Shown here piece by piece: positions 8,685-19,411 of a stretch of 28,771 nucleotides of DNA. Each line of letters begins with the position of its first letter. Position 1 is the first letter of the stretch. Under the pieces are notes generated by a model. It was not told the origin of the DNA. It saw only the letters and a list, made by a program, of their open reading frames with translations, and made no database searches. The position numbers and the translations under genes were made by a program. The DNA is from Arachnopeziza araneosa (lineage: Eukaryota; Ascomycota; Leotiomycetes; Helotiales; Arachnopezizaceae), in the NCBI GenBank assembly GCA_003988855.1, contig QYAI01000236.1:1-28771 (forward strand), given 5' to 3'.

Positions 8685-9761
8685 ATGAACGCTATCATCA
8701 ACATAGGCCTTTTGACACCCTTTGCCATCTCGCTTTCCGACACAATCCGAGGTGCTCAAAACGTTGACTCGTCCACATCTGTCGAGATTGGCGCCGGCAT
8801 CGGGCCCGGCGGAAACCAAGGCACCTTCGGCGGTGCTGTTCCTGCCATCTCAATCTGGAATGAAGAGGGCGCTCGCCTCGGCCAGTATATGCCTTCGAAA
8901 AATGACAAGATCACAGCAGGCACGAGTAACAGCAAACCTATAACTGTCCCTCAAAACCAAGGTGCTACCGGACAGCCCGAGTATATCCAGCTGACTACTG
9001 TTAATGATGACGCCATCTGCATTACCTACGTTACAGTGTCGGGCAACGGTGTCAGTTGGAACTGGATGGGCGACGTCGGATATACATGCGGCGGTGATTG
9101 GTATCCGTCCACGGCCAAATTCGGGAGTGACAATTATCAGCCCAAGTGCACGTGGATCGACGCCGACCACTCGGACAGTCTACGTTTTATCGCCATGAGC
9201 ATGCACATGCCAGACTTCAACGGCGACAAGGCACTCATCGATGAATACAATGTAGACAATGCCAACTTGTGCAATGCAAAGGCTCGATTCATGCAGTGGG
9301 GCCAGCTGTCCGCCAACCCGGGCTACAACTCGGAGCCGCCTATGTTCTCGCCGCCGCTACAGTATAACCCTGACGGGTCTGACAACGACACCAGCGCGCT
9401 ATTCGCGCCTGGCACGGTCAACAAGCGCGACATGTCTTTAGCTACCAACTCTACTTCAGACGGCAGCATCAATCAGCCAGGCCACGTTATCATTAGCGAC
9501 TACAAGGCCCATAGCGCATCAGAGGTCTGCAAGAGCGAGACTTCTCGTGGCCCATCGTTTGTGTCAACCCAAGACGGCACGTACTGCGACATGAGCACCA
9601 AGACCTCCTACCCCCTCTGCTCAGCTACCCTCACAACTGGGTGCTTTGACCTTGATACTAAGGAGCTAATTCGCCAGAGCCGCCGTCACGCAAGAGACCT
9701 AGAAGCTAGGGAAGTCCACAAGCAGTACGAGACCTTTGACAGATGGACCCCGGAGCAGTGA
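8685..9761 (+). CDS. Predicted secreted Cys-containing protein, 358 aa
   Basis: A single-exon gene. The N-terminus (NIGLLTPFAISLSDTIRGAQ) is moderately hydrophobic and could be a signal peptide cleaved near residues 19-24, although it lacks a basic n-region. The protein has eight cysteines (112, 135, 155, 196, 282, 301, 312, 320), enough for four disulfides, and is rich in Gly, Asn and Trp in its first half (SWNWMGDVGYTCGGDWYPST). A Lys-Arg at 247-248, within a Ser/Thr/Asn-rich linker, is a candidate Kex2 site that would separate two cysteine-bearing halves. The C-terminal 30 residues are basic and charged. I know of fungal secreted proteins with this general look but cannot name a domain or function. 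It ends in TGA. Confidence 0.75.
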   Translation: MNAIINIGLLTPFAISLSDTIRGAQNVDSSTSVEIGAGIGPGGNQGTFGGAVPAISIWNEEGARLGQYMPSKNDKITAGTSNSKPITVPQNQGATGQPEYIQLTTVNDDAICITYVTVSGNGVSWNWMGDVGYTCGGDWYPSTAKFGSDNYQPKCTWIDADHSDSLRFIAMSMHMPDFNGDKALIDEYNVDNANLCNAKARFMQWGQLSANPGYNSEPPMFSPPLQYNPDGSDNDTSALFAPGTVNKRDMSLATNSTSDGSINQPGHVIISDYKAHSASEVCKSETSRGPSFVSTQDGTYCDMSTKTSYPLCSATLTTGCFDLDTKELIRQSRRHARDLEAREVHKQYETFDRWTPEQ

Positions 9762-11641
9762 ATTTCTTTTCTGATAGAGATTATGAGTGATTGATAGTAG
9801 TCCCAGACGATATGGCTGGAGTAAGGAGTTATTGGGGGTTCAGGCGTTTTTTTTTTGGATAGTCTAGGGTCCTTTGGCGCAAGATGTATGCATTTTCATT
9901 TAGACTATATGCATTTAGACTATATGTATTTAGACTCTACTCATTTAGACCACATTCAATTACACGCCTGTTGCAAAGAAATAATATGTGACTAGCTTCC
10001 TCGGACCCCATGTTGGAGCAAGACGAGAGCGGTGAATCTATGGATGGAAGCACCCGCTCCAGGAAGTCAGGTTCTAAAAGGTAAACGACGAGATTGTAAG
10101 GTTAGATACACACATTTCAGCTACATGGGGAGCTTCAGGCATCTTAAACAGTTCCTTTTTCTTTTTTCCTTATGATTAGAACATTCGGAAAGTTTCCTTC
10201 ATTGTTGAAAGTGGTTAATTCTCTCCGCCGTATCTGCCTTCGAAGCTGAATCACCTGAAGATGCCCAGATTCTAGTTTTCTACCCTTATAAGGTAATGCC
10301 TCCGCCACGCCGCACGTAACTTGACTGCGCCCTTACACAAAAGGTCGAGGGATTAGTTTCGTAGAGTGTACAGTACGAGTATACGATGTTAAGTGTAATG
10401 ATCTTATGAAGTGTGAAAGTGTGAAAGTGAACTTGGAGCGAGAGTAGAATTGATAATTCTAAAGCTGAAGAAATAAAAGCAGTCAGAGCAACGAGCTCTG
10501 TTTTTATAGACAGAGAGCTCTGAAAACGATAATGTACATTCGTCAAGATATCCAATTACTACTCTTGTGCTCGTTCGAGCTCACATTCAGCCATGTGACG
10601 CACTCCCAAATATGAGAATATTCCATTTGATCCACCACTCTTAATAGCTTCAATAAGCTGCTATGTTTGTAATCGTAACACACTCTACCTAAAGCGGGTG
10701 TTCTAAACTTAATAAGGCAGAGCACCTAAACTAACAATACATAGATAAATTGTCAGTTCTCTCCTGCACAATCTGCTAGAACCAAGGTGGTAAACTTCGC
10801 ACATTATAACTATACCATGAATGGTACCGGTAGTTGTTCCTAAGGCTGTAACCCCCTTCTGTTTGTTCCGCTCGGTTGATCCAGTTTCCGATCCCCCTTT
10901 GGACCACCTGGGGATTGTACGCCGCGTTGAGGAGCCGCAAACCTTGGTGAAAGTCTGCCGGGAGCTGTCTGTGGAGTATGCCACCCTGCCGAGCCAAAGC
11001 GATTTGCGATAAGTAGTTCATACTAATATTGAAGTGCCACCACAGCCGTATTGTATATGGTTTTTTCTAGCACTCTTGCTGTTTGTTGGTGGTGAAGAAA
11101 GGGGATCATTGAAGGAGGGTTCCTTATAAAGTTAATTACTCCACAGATCGATCATGGTTGATAATTCAAGAACTTAGTTTAGTATGAATAATCTTTAGAA
11201 TTACAATCTTCTCCTCTCTGATTGTCGATTTCATTCTCAGGGTTGATTATTCCAGATATTAGAAAGTGATTTACTTGTTAGTACAGTGTAGTTGGCTTTT
11301 TTGAACGTGATGACACAGTATAGAAGTTCCCACCAAAACCGCCGGCTACAGTGATTGGGCCCTGAAAATACAGGCTGTCGGCTTACCCGAAATCACGACT
11401 CTGTCTCGCTAAACGCTTGCATTCTCGTTTCAGGGCATGATGCCGTCCTTAGGGCGTTACAGTGCCTGTCTTGGAATACGTCGTTCTTTCTGAACTTAGA
11501 CGCAGCTCCTAAACTTTAGAGATACTTTCTTTGCAACTTCCTCTCACGCTTTATTCATCTGTGGGAACTTGGGATTGAGATGATAAAAATCATCTGAGAG
11601 TGCTGGGATGTCTAATCCCTACTTATTTCGACAGCTAGAGA
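9762..11641. other. Gene-poor stretch
   Basis: Nearly 1.9 kb without a convincing gene. A 15-bp tandem repeat occupies 9897-9956. A small hairpin (gagctct / agagctc) lies at 10493-10520. The best open frame is 10776-11021 on the minus strand (81 codons from ATG); it has a balanced composition but resembles nothing I know and could be a gene fragment. The final bases (ctaatccctacttatttcgacag, about 11612-11634) look like an intron end leading into the HET pseudogene. Confidence 0.5.
9897..9956. repeat. 15-bp tandem repeat, four copies
   Basis: Units catttagactatatg at 9897 and 9912 are identical; those at 9927 and 9942 keep the core atttagac and change the rest. It lies in the 3' region of the gene ending at 9761. 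Confidence 0.85.
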
Positions 11642-12826
11642 GTGAGAAGCCGACAGCCACAACAGGTCTCGAATCGCGGCCTGAAACTTGTATTCATGGA
11701 CCATCTATTTTGCTACAGTCTCCAATCCAATAATATCATATGTGGATCGTATTCTATGTCATGGAATGATTTTATGGCAGCCTGCTTTAGAGCAGGCTGT
11801 AACACACCAGAGCCTTTCTCGCATACCTATCTTTTCAAGAATCATTATCAATGGAAGCCGCTTTTCGACCTCAGGCAACGGTATCAGGAGTCGCTGAAAT
11901 CCGACGAATGTGGCATGAGTTTGATGCAGGTTTTGAGCTTCACCAAAGAATTTCGAGCTACGGATCCTCGCGATAAAATATATGGATGGCTCGGTTTACT
12001 GAGGGCGACGGACCGCGAACTTATAATTCCTGAGTACCAGAAACCCTTGGAAGTAATTTATCTCGAGGTAATAAAAGTACTTTTAGAGCATACAAGTCTC
12101 CAGCTTTACAGCCAATTTGCCGTCTACAAAATGGAGCCTAGTGGCCTTCCTTCTTGAGTCCCAGACCTCTCAGCCCAAAAGGTAGCGACGCCTCAGGACC
12201 CTCCGTTCAGATTTAAGACTGTATCCAAGACACGAGGTCATCGACGTGTTTCATTTCGCAAAGAAAACAAAATTCTTGCAATAACGGGAGTATGTTTCGG
12301 GACTATCCATGGGGTTACTGAGTTTTCAGCTAGCTGGGGAGTCTTATTCAACCAATTATCAAGCTTAGAAAATCTCAATCAAAAAGCAATCGATCAGAAA
12401 ATCCGGCTTGATCACTTTTGTTATCACTTCCAAAAGCTGAAGGAAAAAGTGAACATTTGGCAGCTTTTATTTGGAGGATCTCCAGTCCAAGCAATGAAAG
12501 TGGAAAAGATTTCAAAGCTGCTGAGAAGAGATTCTAATTATGCAGGGAAAGACTTGGCGGCAGAGCAATTTCTTCTGCGCCACATTTTACCTACCCGGTG
12601 CTTCTTCGTCACGGAACTAGGCTTCAGTGGCTTTTCTACGGTAAAGGTTCGCAAGAATGATATTGTTACGTTCCTGTTTGGAGAGCGCTACTCCACCGTT
12701 TTGCGGTTTCATAGCTCTTCATATACCATGATCGGAGCAGCGTTTGTCTCGGAGATCATAATTGATGAATTGTTTGGTATGTATGAGAAAGGAAAGATAC
12801 AGGAACAGACTTTTCTCATTCACTAG
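11642..12826 (+). pseudogene. HET-family (heterokaryon incompatibility) gene remnant with in-frame TGA
   Basis: The frame runs 395 codons with one interior stop, TGA at 12155-12157. Before the stop are hallmarks of the segment that follows the HET core: IICGSYSMSWNDF, then FRATDPRDKIYGWLGLL, then a Pro-Glu-Tyr and an IYLEV helix. The stop lies in GLPS-stop-VPD, where HET proteins usually read GLPSWVPD, so TGA replaces a Trp TGG. The frame continues cleanly to 12826, with the usual variable C-terminal region (a GVCFGTIHGV segment and a final membrane-proximal-like IIIDELFGMYEKGK tail). The N-terminal HET motifs (YxxLSYxWG and W-I-D-x-L-C-I) are absent, and a stop (11636-11638) closes the frame just upstream. 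No ATG precedes 11696. HET proteins trigger cell death after fusion of incompatible hyphae; this copy is very likely dead. Confidence 0.82.
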
Positions 12827-13026
12827 AAGTTCGGGATATAATATTAAATGCATCTATGTCAAAATTGCTTATAGCAAAAACATCAAGTCATCTACGTCTA
12901 GCTCAGATCGGCTCTACACCTCGCCCTAGATAACTTCTCTCACCCAATTCCTCCTCCACTGTTTGAAAATGTGATAATCCTTGAACTATCAACAATTAGA
13001 TCCTTTGGTTCACCTCATAAAAAGTT

Positions 13027-14200
13027 CTATGCAGAAACAAAAACCGAGCTTGACTCACAATACCCATTCTCCTTCGTCCCAATACTCTCCCACGTACTCC
13101 TCGCCTCTTCCTCCCCAATCCTCAACAGTGGTATCCCGGTCCCAGCCGCTGACGCATCCACCAACAACTGAATCTCACAGCATTTCTCCATGAGAATAAA
13201 ATACGCTGCCGCTTCCTCAACCGATCTTGCCGCTGTCAATAAGCCATGATTACCGAGCAGTACCGCTTTCTTGCCCCCAAGAGCACGAGCGATATTACTG
13301 CCTTCTTCCTCAGCAAGAACGACACCGTTAAAAGTCCTATTATGCATCAGTGAACCATATTCGTACTCATTCGATCTTTGCAATCACATCTGCAAACAAA
13401 ATGAGGAGGAAATAAAAAAGACGAATTACGGATAAAGTGCATGATCCCCGAAAAACACACACGAGTCCTGTGTAATGAACTCCAACAGTCTTCCGGTGGC
13501 ACAGAAAGCCCTTGCATACGTGCTGTGTGCATGAGCAGCACATACCACATCTGGTCGAGCGGCGTGAATCGCGGAATGGATGGCGAAAGCTGAGTAGTTG
13601 AGCATACGGTTTCGACCACCTTCCAAGACCGTTCCGTCATGTGAGACCAGGATGAGATCGCTGGGCGTGAGGTACGAGAAATGGAGACCTGGATTATGAA
13701 ATGGCTTGTTAGCTATTCAAGTTTCATCCTTAATGATCTCTAGAACTCGACATTCGAGCAGTTCAAAGCTTTAACGGCTGTTCTAGATATTTCTAAATCA
13801 CAGAGAATAAGACGCTCCGCTGGCCCTTCGGGGACCACTGCCGTGGAGGCCGTCTACTTCTCCCCTCCCCTCTCATCCCCTCTCCCCCTCTCACCACACT
13901 CCCCCAAACCACAAAATAAATCCACAAACCAAAAGGATTAACCCAGAAACACCCCTCCCTCACCGGATCCCTCAGCGTGATATGTCCCGCAACACCCTCA
14001 CAGAACCCCTGTTTCGCAAAGATGCGGAACGCAAGCGCAAGGCGATGTTTGAGGTATTCCCTCTCTTTATACTTATCCGTAAAGGTGGGAGGACCGCTGG
14101 GGACTTCGGGAGGGAGAGTGAGTGCTGGGTCGCCGGATTTGTAGGTCGTGGAGGTGGTGGAAGCGGGTGAGAGGTGCGGTGCTGTGGCTGAGGAGGGCAT
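13027..14200 (-). CDS. Class II aldolase/adducin-domain protein, about 292 aa
   Basis: Three exons fit the family: 14200-13930, 13688-13430 and 13375-13027 (292 residues). Intron 1 (13689-13929, 241 bp, GTTTGT..CAG) joins NPFG to LHFSYLTPSDL, an expected continuity. Intron 2 (13376-13429) needs an AAG acceptor to stay in frame, giving HALYPSNEYEYG; the nearer CAG acceptor would shift the frame. Class II aldolases bind a divalent metal through three His: here the HAH pair at 143/145 and His220 in GNHGLLT, with the catalytic-type Glu68 in CEGVAGHITLRD. The first 35 residues are Ser/Thr/Pro-rich and variable. Family members split or isomerise sugar phosphates or related hydroxy-keto acids; fungal paralogues are mostly uncharacterised, so the substrate is unknown. 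It is the first of three minus-strand genes and its neighbours are also metabolic. Confidence 0.82.
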
Positions 14201-14697
14201 CTTTGGGATGGAGGAGGGGAGAGAGTTTTGAGGAAGTTTGAGGAAGGAGTTGTTGAAACATCAGAATGGGAGTGAGAGTGAGCTAGAGAAATGATGTGAA
14301 AATGGGGTTTCCTTAGACCCCACTTTTGCCGTCATGAGAGATTGTGAGGCTGTAAGTTACTAGCAGGCTCATGGTTGGTCGGTATATGTCTCGGCCGAAT
14401 ATCGAAAAAAGGTATTGAGGCTAAGGCTTCTCCCAGGTAAAGTAAATATTAGACGGTTCTCGAACTTGTAATTGATAGTGCCTAGGAATTTTTACTTTAT
14501 TGAACGAGACGAGCTTGAAAGAAACGAAATGGAAACAGATTAATGCGGAAATATTGTAAAAAGCAAAAAGATAAAATTCAGAAAATGTCTAATCGCTGCA
14601 CTTTTCATCTATGGACTAGTGAGCATAAAGAAACCCGAAGAAAGATATGAATGTGAGAGATCGCTCGAAACACGAACAACACCCCTCCTCAGCTCAA
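14201..14697. other. Intergenic stretch between aldolase and ADC-like genes
   Basis: About 500 bases upstream of the aldolase start and downstream of the ADC-like stop. AT-rich from 14450 to 14600. I see no gene or clear repeat; it should contain the aldolase promoter. Confidence 0.4.
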
Positions 14698-15667
14698 TTA
14701 ATCCGTACTAGCCTTCCAATGGGTCCCAACTGGACAATCCAACACGGTGTCCTCCATTAACATTCCCAGCCTCCATCTCCCAAACCCAGGCCACCAATTC
14801 TCATACCCTCCATTCTCTCCTTCACCCTTCGTATTCCCAGCACCACTTCCTGCCCCCTCGCCTACTAACAACGCGTCTTCCTCTCCCTTCTCTTGCTTCA
14901 TATCCCACCATCCTATACTCGACTTTTTGCTCGTCTCGGTGAGAAGCACATGGCACCACTCTTCTGTCCCAACCAGCTCTTCATCCTTACCTGCTGGGAG
15001 CGGCGGCTGGGCAAGACTTAGATCGATACCGAGGTACTTGCAAATGCTGGTGGAGAATGGGAAGGAGGGGAGATAAGAAGTGCGTTTGTATGTTGCTGAG
15101 AAAAAAGGCGTTGAGGATGGAATGGTTTCAGAACCATTGGCATCAGCGATAAGAGGATAAACAGCGATATAAGTACTTCCGTCAGGATTCTCATTGAATA
15201 TGAACTTAGCAAGATGTTTAGGAAAGTTCCAGTCTGTGATACGCGTCAACATATGAGTGGGGATATCAGGAGGGTGACTTACTCTTACGGCCATTCATAC
15301 ATGTTAATTTTTGACTGACAAAGATTTTAGCGACGCGAAGGTTTTTTTGTCTCTTAAATTCCACTTTTCCGTCTTTGCTCCTGCTCTCCACTGTCCCTTG
15401 GAAGTAGCCCGGCATAATCACGAGCTCGTCATATTGCCCCACAGGCGTCTCGGAATAGCGAACAATTTGGGCCAACGCAATTCCACCCAGTAGTTTCTCA
15501 CTTGAAAAGCTTGAATCCAGTTCTGTCCCTGAGTATAAGAACTCTTTGTCAGCTGATAGAATCGCGGCCATTTTTGACGTGACGAAGATGGGAAGCGACC
15601 AGATTTTGCCCTTGATGGTCCATGGTGCCGGTGCTAGAGGTATCGGCTGGCATATTGCGCGATTCAT
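14698..15667 (-). CDS. Acetoacetate-decarboxylase-like protein, about 306 aa
   Basis: Two exons, 15667-15283 and 15233-14698, separated by a 49-bp intron (GTAAGT..ACAG). Splicing restores NGRKNWNFPKHLAKF, a segment characteristic of the acetoacetate decarboxylase (ADC) superfamily, in which the Lys-His run follows a conserved Trp-x-x-Pro-Lys. The N-terminal part (WTIKGKIWSLPIF, then LGGIALAQIVRYSETPVGQYDELVIMPG) also fits the family, which often shows YxxxPVGPYxELL-like sequences. In bacterial ADC a Schiff-base Lys decarboxylates acetoacetate; the position of an equivalent Lys here is uncertain, and many fungal members probably act on other keto acids or only bind ligands. Residues around 240-270 are a Glu/Gly-rich insertion (EGAGSGAGNTKGEGENGG) of low complexity. 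It lies head-to-tail with the aldolase gene. Confidence 0.8.
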
Positions 15668-16252
15668 GTTATATCAATTCGACGTGATGTTGTAAGGATG
15701 GAGAATTGTAAGAAGAGATGATAAAGACGGAAATATGTACCTCAATACAAATGTACGCTTACTCGATATTCTTTTAGTCCAGCTGAGGGGCGGTGATAGA
15801 AAGGGACAAGCGTCTACTGAGTCAGCTGAACACGGCACAGGGTCCCTGTTGGATACGTGTCGAACTCGGGCGATACAGGAAATCGCCGACTCTCTAATGA
15901 TCAATTCACGACGATAAGTAGGGATAACACACGATGAAGTGGAATGGCAGCTTAGGCCAGCTCCGCGAAGTAACAGATCCATCTTATCCAGAGATGGGTC
16001 GCCGCCAAACTCAACGTCCGACCATGTACATGAAGCCAAGACATCTTGGGGGTCCTCCTAGCGGAACCTTTAAATTACTTCATTCTAGAAACCAAGCCTT
16101 GCCATTCGATATGAATTGGTTCTTGCCGCATGATGCGTGAGCTAAATCATCAAGCTTTTGAGATATTGAGGCATAGTTTTCATTGGGTATCACAGCTCAC
16201 GGATGCTCCTAGCGCGTCCATCACCATCCCTTCTTCATAGCGACCTGGAACT
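15668..16252. other. Intergenic stretch upstream of the ADC-like gene
   Basis: Separates the ADC-like start from the end of the GCIP-like gene. Open frames here (for example 15674-16039, minus) have no recognisable features. It presumably carries the ADC-like promoter and the GCIP-like terminator. Confidence 0.4.
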
Positions 16253-17381
16253 TCAATGCCTACCCTGTAATCAGTACAACACAATAGACTTGTATGGGGA
16301 GACTCACCCAAGCACTAAATTCATCTTTTTGGCCTTCCCAATTGTTGATCAACAACTCTGTAGCCGCAAAGCCAGCAAAGAAACATTCGTCCATCCTCTT
16401 ATCAATATCCTTGCCATCCAATTCGTAGAATGCACTTGCCAGCTCGTCCGTTATATCAGGTATCTTCTTCATGACGTCCAGTACTTCGTCTAAACAACTC
16501 ACTATCCTCGGATATTTCCGAGACTCAGCGTTTAATTCTTGCGGGGGTTCTGCGTGCGGTAGTTGAGGAAGTGTCTTGAACCTTCGCTTTATGACTGCTT
16601 GATACATGGTGAGCAGAAGCCTCAGCCGTTTCAGAGATGAATCTAGTCGTGGTCGAATCTTTTCTGGGTCGTCCGCGGGAATATGGCCTTGTGAACCAAA
16701 CATGTCATCAATGGCAGCTTGCGCATCATCTTTCTCCCCGTCGCTTTCAACGTTGTCTTCTTCGTCACTCTCTTCTTCTCCCCATTCTTGCAATTCCTCC
16801 AGCGCATCCTTTAGTAGCGCCTTATACTCCTCCGCTTTCTTTATCATCAGCCCTCCAACGCCGAGCAGCTTCAGCTCCACAACCTTATCACAAGCATCCC
16901 ATACGCCTCCTGTAACCGCGAGACTACCTCTCCCTTCGCCCTCCCCTCCATTTTTCCCTTGCTTCCCCAGTACTTTTCCATCAGTAGGCACTATCGCAAC
17001 CAACGCTTCTAGTTCTTTAAATAACCTCACTACTCTGAAGCCTATCTCTTTGCTCACAACCTGGGTATATTTCCCTGCCGTACATGATTCCACTGCAGAT
17101 GCTAGGCCTGGCAATGGACCAGCGACGAGTTCGCGTAGAGCTTTGGTGATCGCGGTAGGAGTAAAGGGTTTATTGATTATGAGGAGGGAGAGTTTCGTAG
17201 TGTGTGCGCGAACGAGAGAGGCACAGTCGTGGGCTAGGTTGAGCGCGTTGACTTCATTGTGAGTTGGGGAAGAAGATGGCGTTGCAGAGGCTTGGAGTTG
17301 AGTGAGGAGAATGGATGTCGTGTGAATTGTCGCTCTAAGGGTTTCGAGGTCGGTCAGGTCTTTGTTGCTCGAAGATGACAT
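16253..17381 (-). CDS. GCIP (Grap2/cyclin-D-interacting) family protein, about 361 aa
   Basis: I chose the ATG at 17379-17381 (MSSSSNKDLTDLE, context caaaATGt); the frame also opens at 17489, adding 36 atypical residues. Exon 1 runs to 16308; a 43-bp intron (GTGAGT..ACAG, 16265-16307) then leads to a very short last exon and stop at 16253. A second acceptor (GTAG) would give a slightly different tail. The protein is mostly helical, with the N-terminal LETLRATIHTTSILLTQLQ heptad, a central ITKALRELVAGPLPGLASAV helix, an acidic segment (about residues 205-224) and a C-terminal cysteine/hydrophobic helix region including MDECFFAGFAATELLINNWE. This matches the GCIP/CCNDBP1-like family, whose animal members bind cyclin D and HLH proteins; the fungal role is unclear. 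It is a housekeeping-like gene, unlikely to be part of a catabolic pathway. Confidence 0.72.
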
Positions 17382-17791
17382 TTTGAGGTTCGTTGTTGAC
17401 ACCGGCAAGAAAAGATTTTGAACGATCAGAATATTTTGTGAGTGCGGAACTGCCCCGCCTGCGTCATAGCCAGGACTGAACATACGCATACCACAGGGAA
17501 CAGGACATCTCTCAGCATACCAAACACCTTAGCATCAACGGCACGGGACGTCAATATCCAATCAGCTCAATTGTCTTCTTGATTCAAAATATATGTCAAC
17601 AGAGCGAAACTTACTATTCCTTGCGGATTTTCGTGCGCACGGCTTACGAGTCAGCACTCATCGAAAGTCACGTTCAAGTCACGTTACATGCCTAGGTACC
17701 CTCTTCCCCACAACCCCGCCCCCGCTTAAACGTCTTCGCCTCGAGAATTCCTCATCTTCTCACCAACATTTCATCACCTCTTCACCCAAAA
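17382..17791. promoter_or_regulatory. Divergent promoter with CCAAT box and CRE-like half site
   Basis: 410 bases separate the start codons of the GCIP-like gene (-) and the esterase gene (+). A canonical CCAATCA lies at 17558-17564 and gacgtca (CRE/ATF-like) at 17547-17553, near the middle of the region. The final 100 bases before 17792 are pyrimidine-rich, as in many fungal leaders. Confidence 0.5.
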
Positions 17792-19411
17792 ATGAGAGTC
17801 CGGGTTTCAGGTAATGGAGTCTTGCAGGGAACCACTCTCCTTGACACCGCTGGTCAACCAAAATGTTACCGATTCTTAGGCGTTCCGTACGCCCTCCCTC
17901 CCACAGGGAGCCGGCGGTGGAAAAGACCTGTCCCACTTCCAGCCGCTTTCTACTACGGAAATGAGGATGCACCCGGCAAATTCGACAGACCTTCTTCAAT
18001 ATGTCCTCAGTTTCCAGTGACTGGATCTCCAATCCCGAATTCCGACGAGGATTGTCTCCAGTCGAATATATGGGTGCCAATAGGAGAACCACCAGCAGAT
18101 GGTTGGCCTGTGTTTTTCTACATACGTACGTCTCTTCTCCAAATACAAAAGATGAGCTAAATGATATCAGATGGCGGTTTCCTTCAAGTTGGCTCTAATA
18201 ACGCAGAAGACCCATCCGCATTGATCAGCGAGACGGACGTAAAATGCATCATTGTCTCATCCAACTATCGTCTAGGCATCTTCGGCTTCCTGTCTTCCAA
18301 AGAAATCTGTGGTCTCGATTCCTCGGAGGCCAACTTTGGTTTTTGGGACCAACGCCTTGCTCTCGAATGGACATACGAAAACATTGAGTTCTTCGGCGGA
18401 AATAAACACAACATTACTGTTGGCGGCCTTTCGGCAGGCTCTTACTCAACTTTTCATCAGCTAGCTCACGATATCAAGCTAGCCAAGAAACAGTTGATTC
18501 GAAGAGTATTCCAGTGGTCCAATGGCTGCGGAGTTCAGCCGAAGAGACTTCCAGAGGCTCAGGGACAGTTTGAGAATTTGCTGAGTCTATTGAAAATTCC
18601 ATCTTCATGGGATTCTTCAAAGAAGCTTGAAGCTCTAAGAGAAAAGGGCTCAGAAGAGCTCCTTTCCGCTGTGGGTCTGATGAGTCAAAAATTCTTTCGC
18701 CCAATCTTGGATGGTCATTTCATGTCTAAAGATTTGTTTCCAAGCATTTTCAATGGAAGCTTTGGTACGAGGATGAAACTACTGAATATACACACCATTA
18801 TTGGAGATCTAACACAAGAATTCCATCTTTACAAGAACGTATTCCCACCAGACTCTTACGAGTCTCTGGTTGACAGGCTTTCCTGGGACTATCCCCGCCA
18901 CGTAGCGCTTGCCGTTTCTGAAGCCTATAGACTACCTGTATCACCACCCAGAAGCGATTCGGAATGGCATCACATCTTTGGGAAACTATACGCCGACATG
19001 CAAATTCATTCCACCATGAGAGGTCTAGTCCATTCTATTGGCTCAACTCTTCCATTATCCCATATTCATAGATATAGGATTGACTGGCGGGTAGCAGCTG
19101 TAGACAAGAATCTTCCTCGCTACTTTGGAGCAACTCATGGTACAGACTTGGCAATCTGGTTCTATGGGAATGGAGACACGCTCAAAGATGAAGAGAAAGT
19201 TCTGATCAAAACCTGGTTGGAGCCAGTTGCGTCGTTTTTGAAAGCAGAGGAAGTGGATTGGGGAACACAGTCAATTGATGAGGTTCGATACATCAATTGG
19301 AAAGGCCAGATTGAGGTTAGACGGGACGAATGGTGGAATGATAAGCTGCTGCTATGGGAAGTGACGAAGCAGGCTACACAGCGATATGCTTTGTCAAAGC
19401 CTAATCTTTAA
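17792..19411 (+). CDS. Type-B carboxylesterase (alpha/beta hydrolase), 524 aa
   Basis: Two exons, 17792-18125 and 18171-19411, with a 45-bp intron (GTACGT..TCAG). Splicing recreates the oxyanion-hole motif HGGFLQ (His112). The nucleophile elbow is GGLSAG with Ser199; the acid is probably Glu328 in GDLTQEF; the His is His434 in ATHGTDL. FLGVPYALPP (28-37) and SEDCL-like SDEDCLQSNIW (84-94) are classic N-terminal markers of the family. At 524 residues it is close to full length. There is no signal peptide, so it should act inside the cell, hydrolysing a carboxylic ester; specificity cannot be told. It is divergent from the GCIP-like gene and upstream of a CMD-like gene on the same strand. Confidence 0.9.

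Noticed and set aside
10776..11021. 81-codon minus-strand frame as a gene
   Set aside because: Composition is protein-like but there is no recognisable family and no supporting context; left as a possible fragment only.
11642..12826. RIP as the cause of the internal stop
   Set aside because: RIP at CpA would make TAG from TGG; the change is to TGA, and I see no dense C-to-T signature by eye. A proper RIP index was not computed.
16606..17262. A 218-codon plus-strand frame rich in Ser
   Set aside because: It lies antisense to the GCIP-like gene, and its Ser-rich composition mirrors Glu/Lys/Leu codons of the opposite strand.
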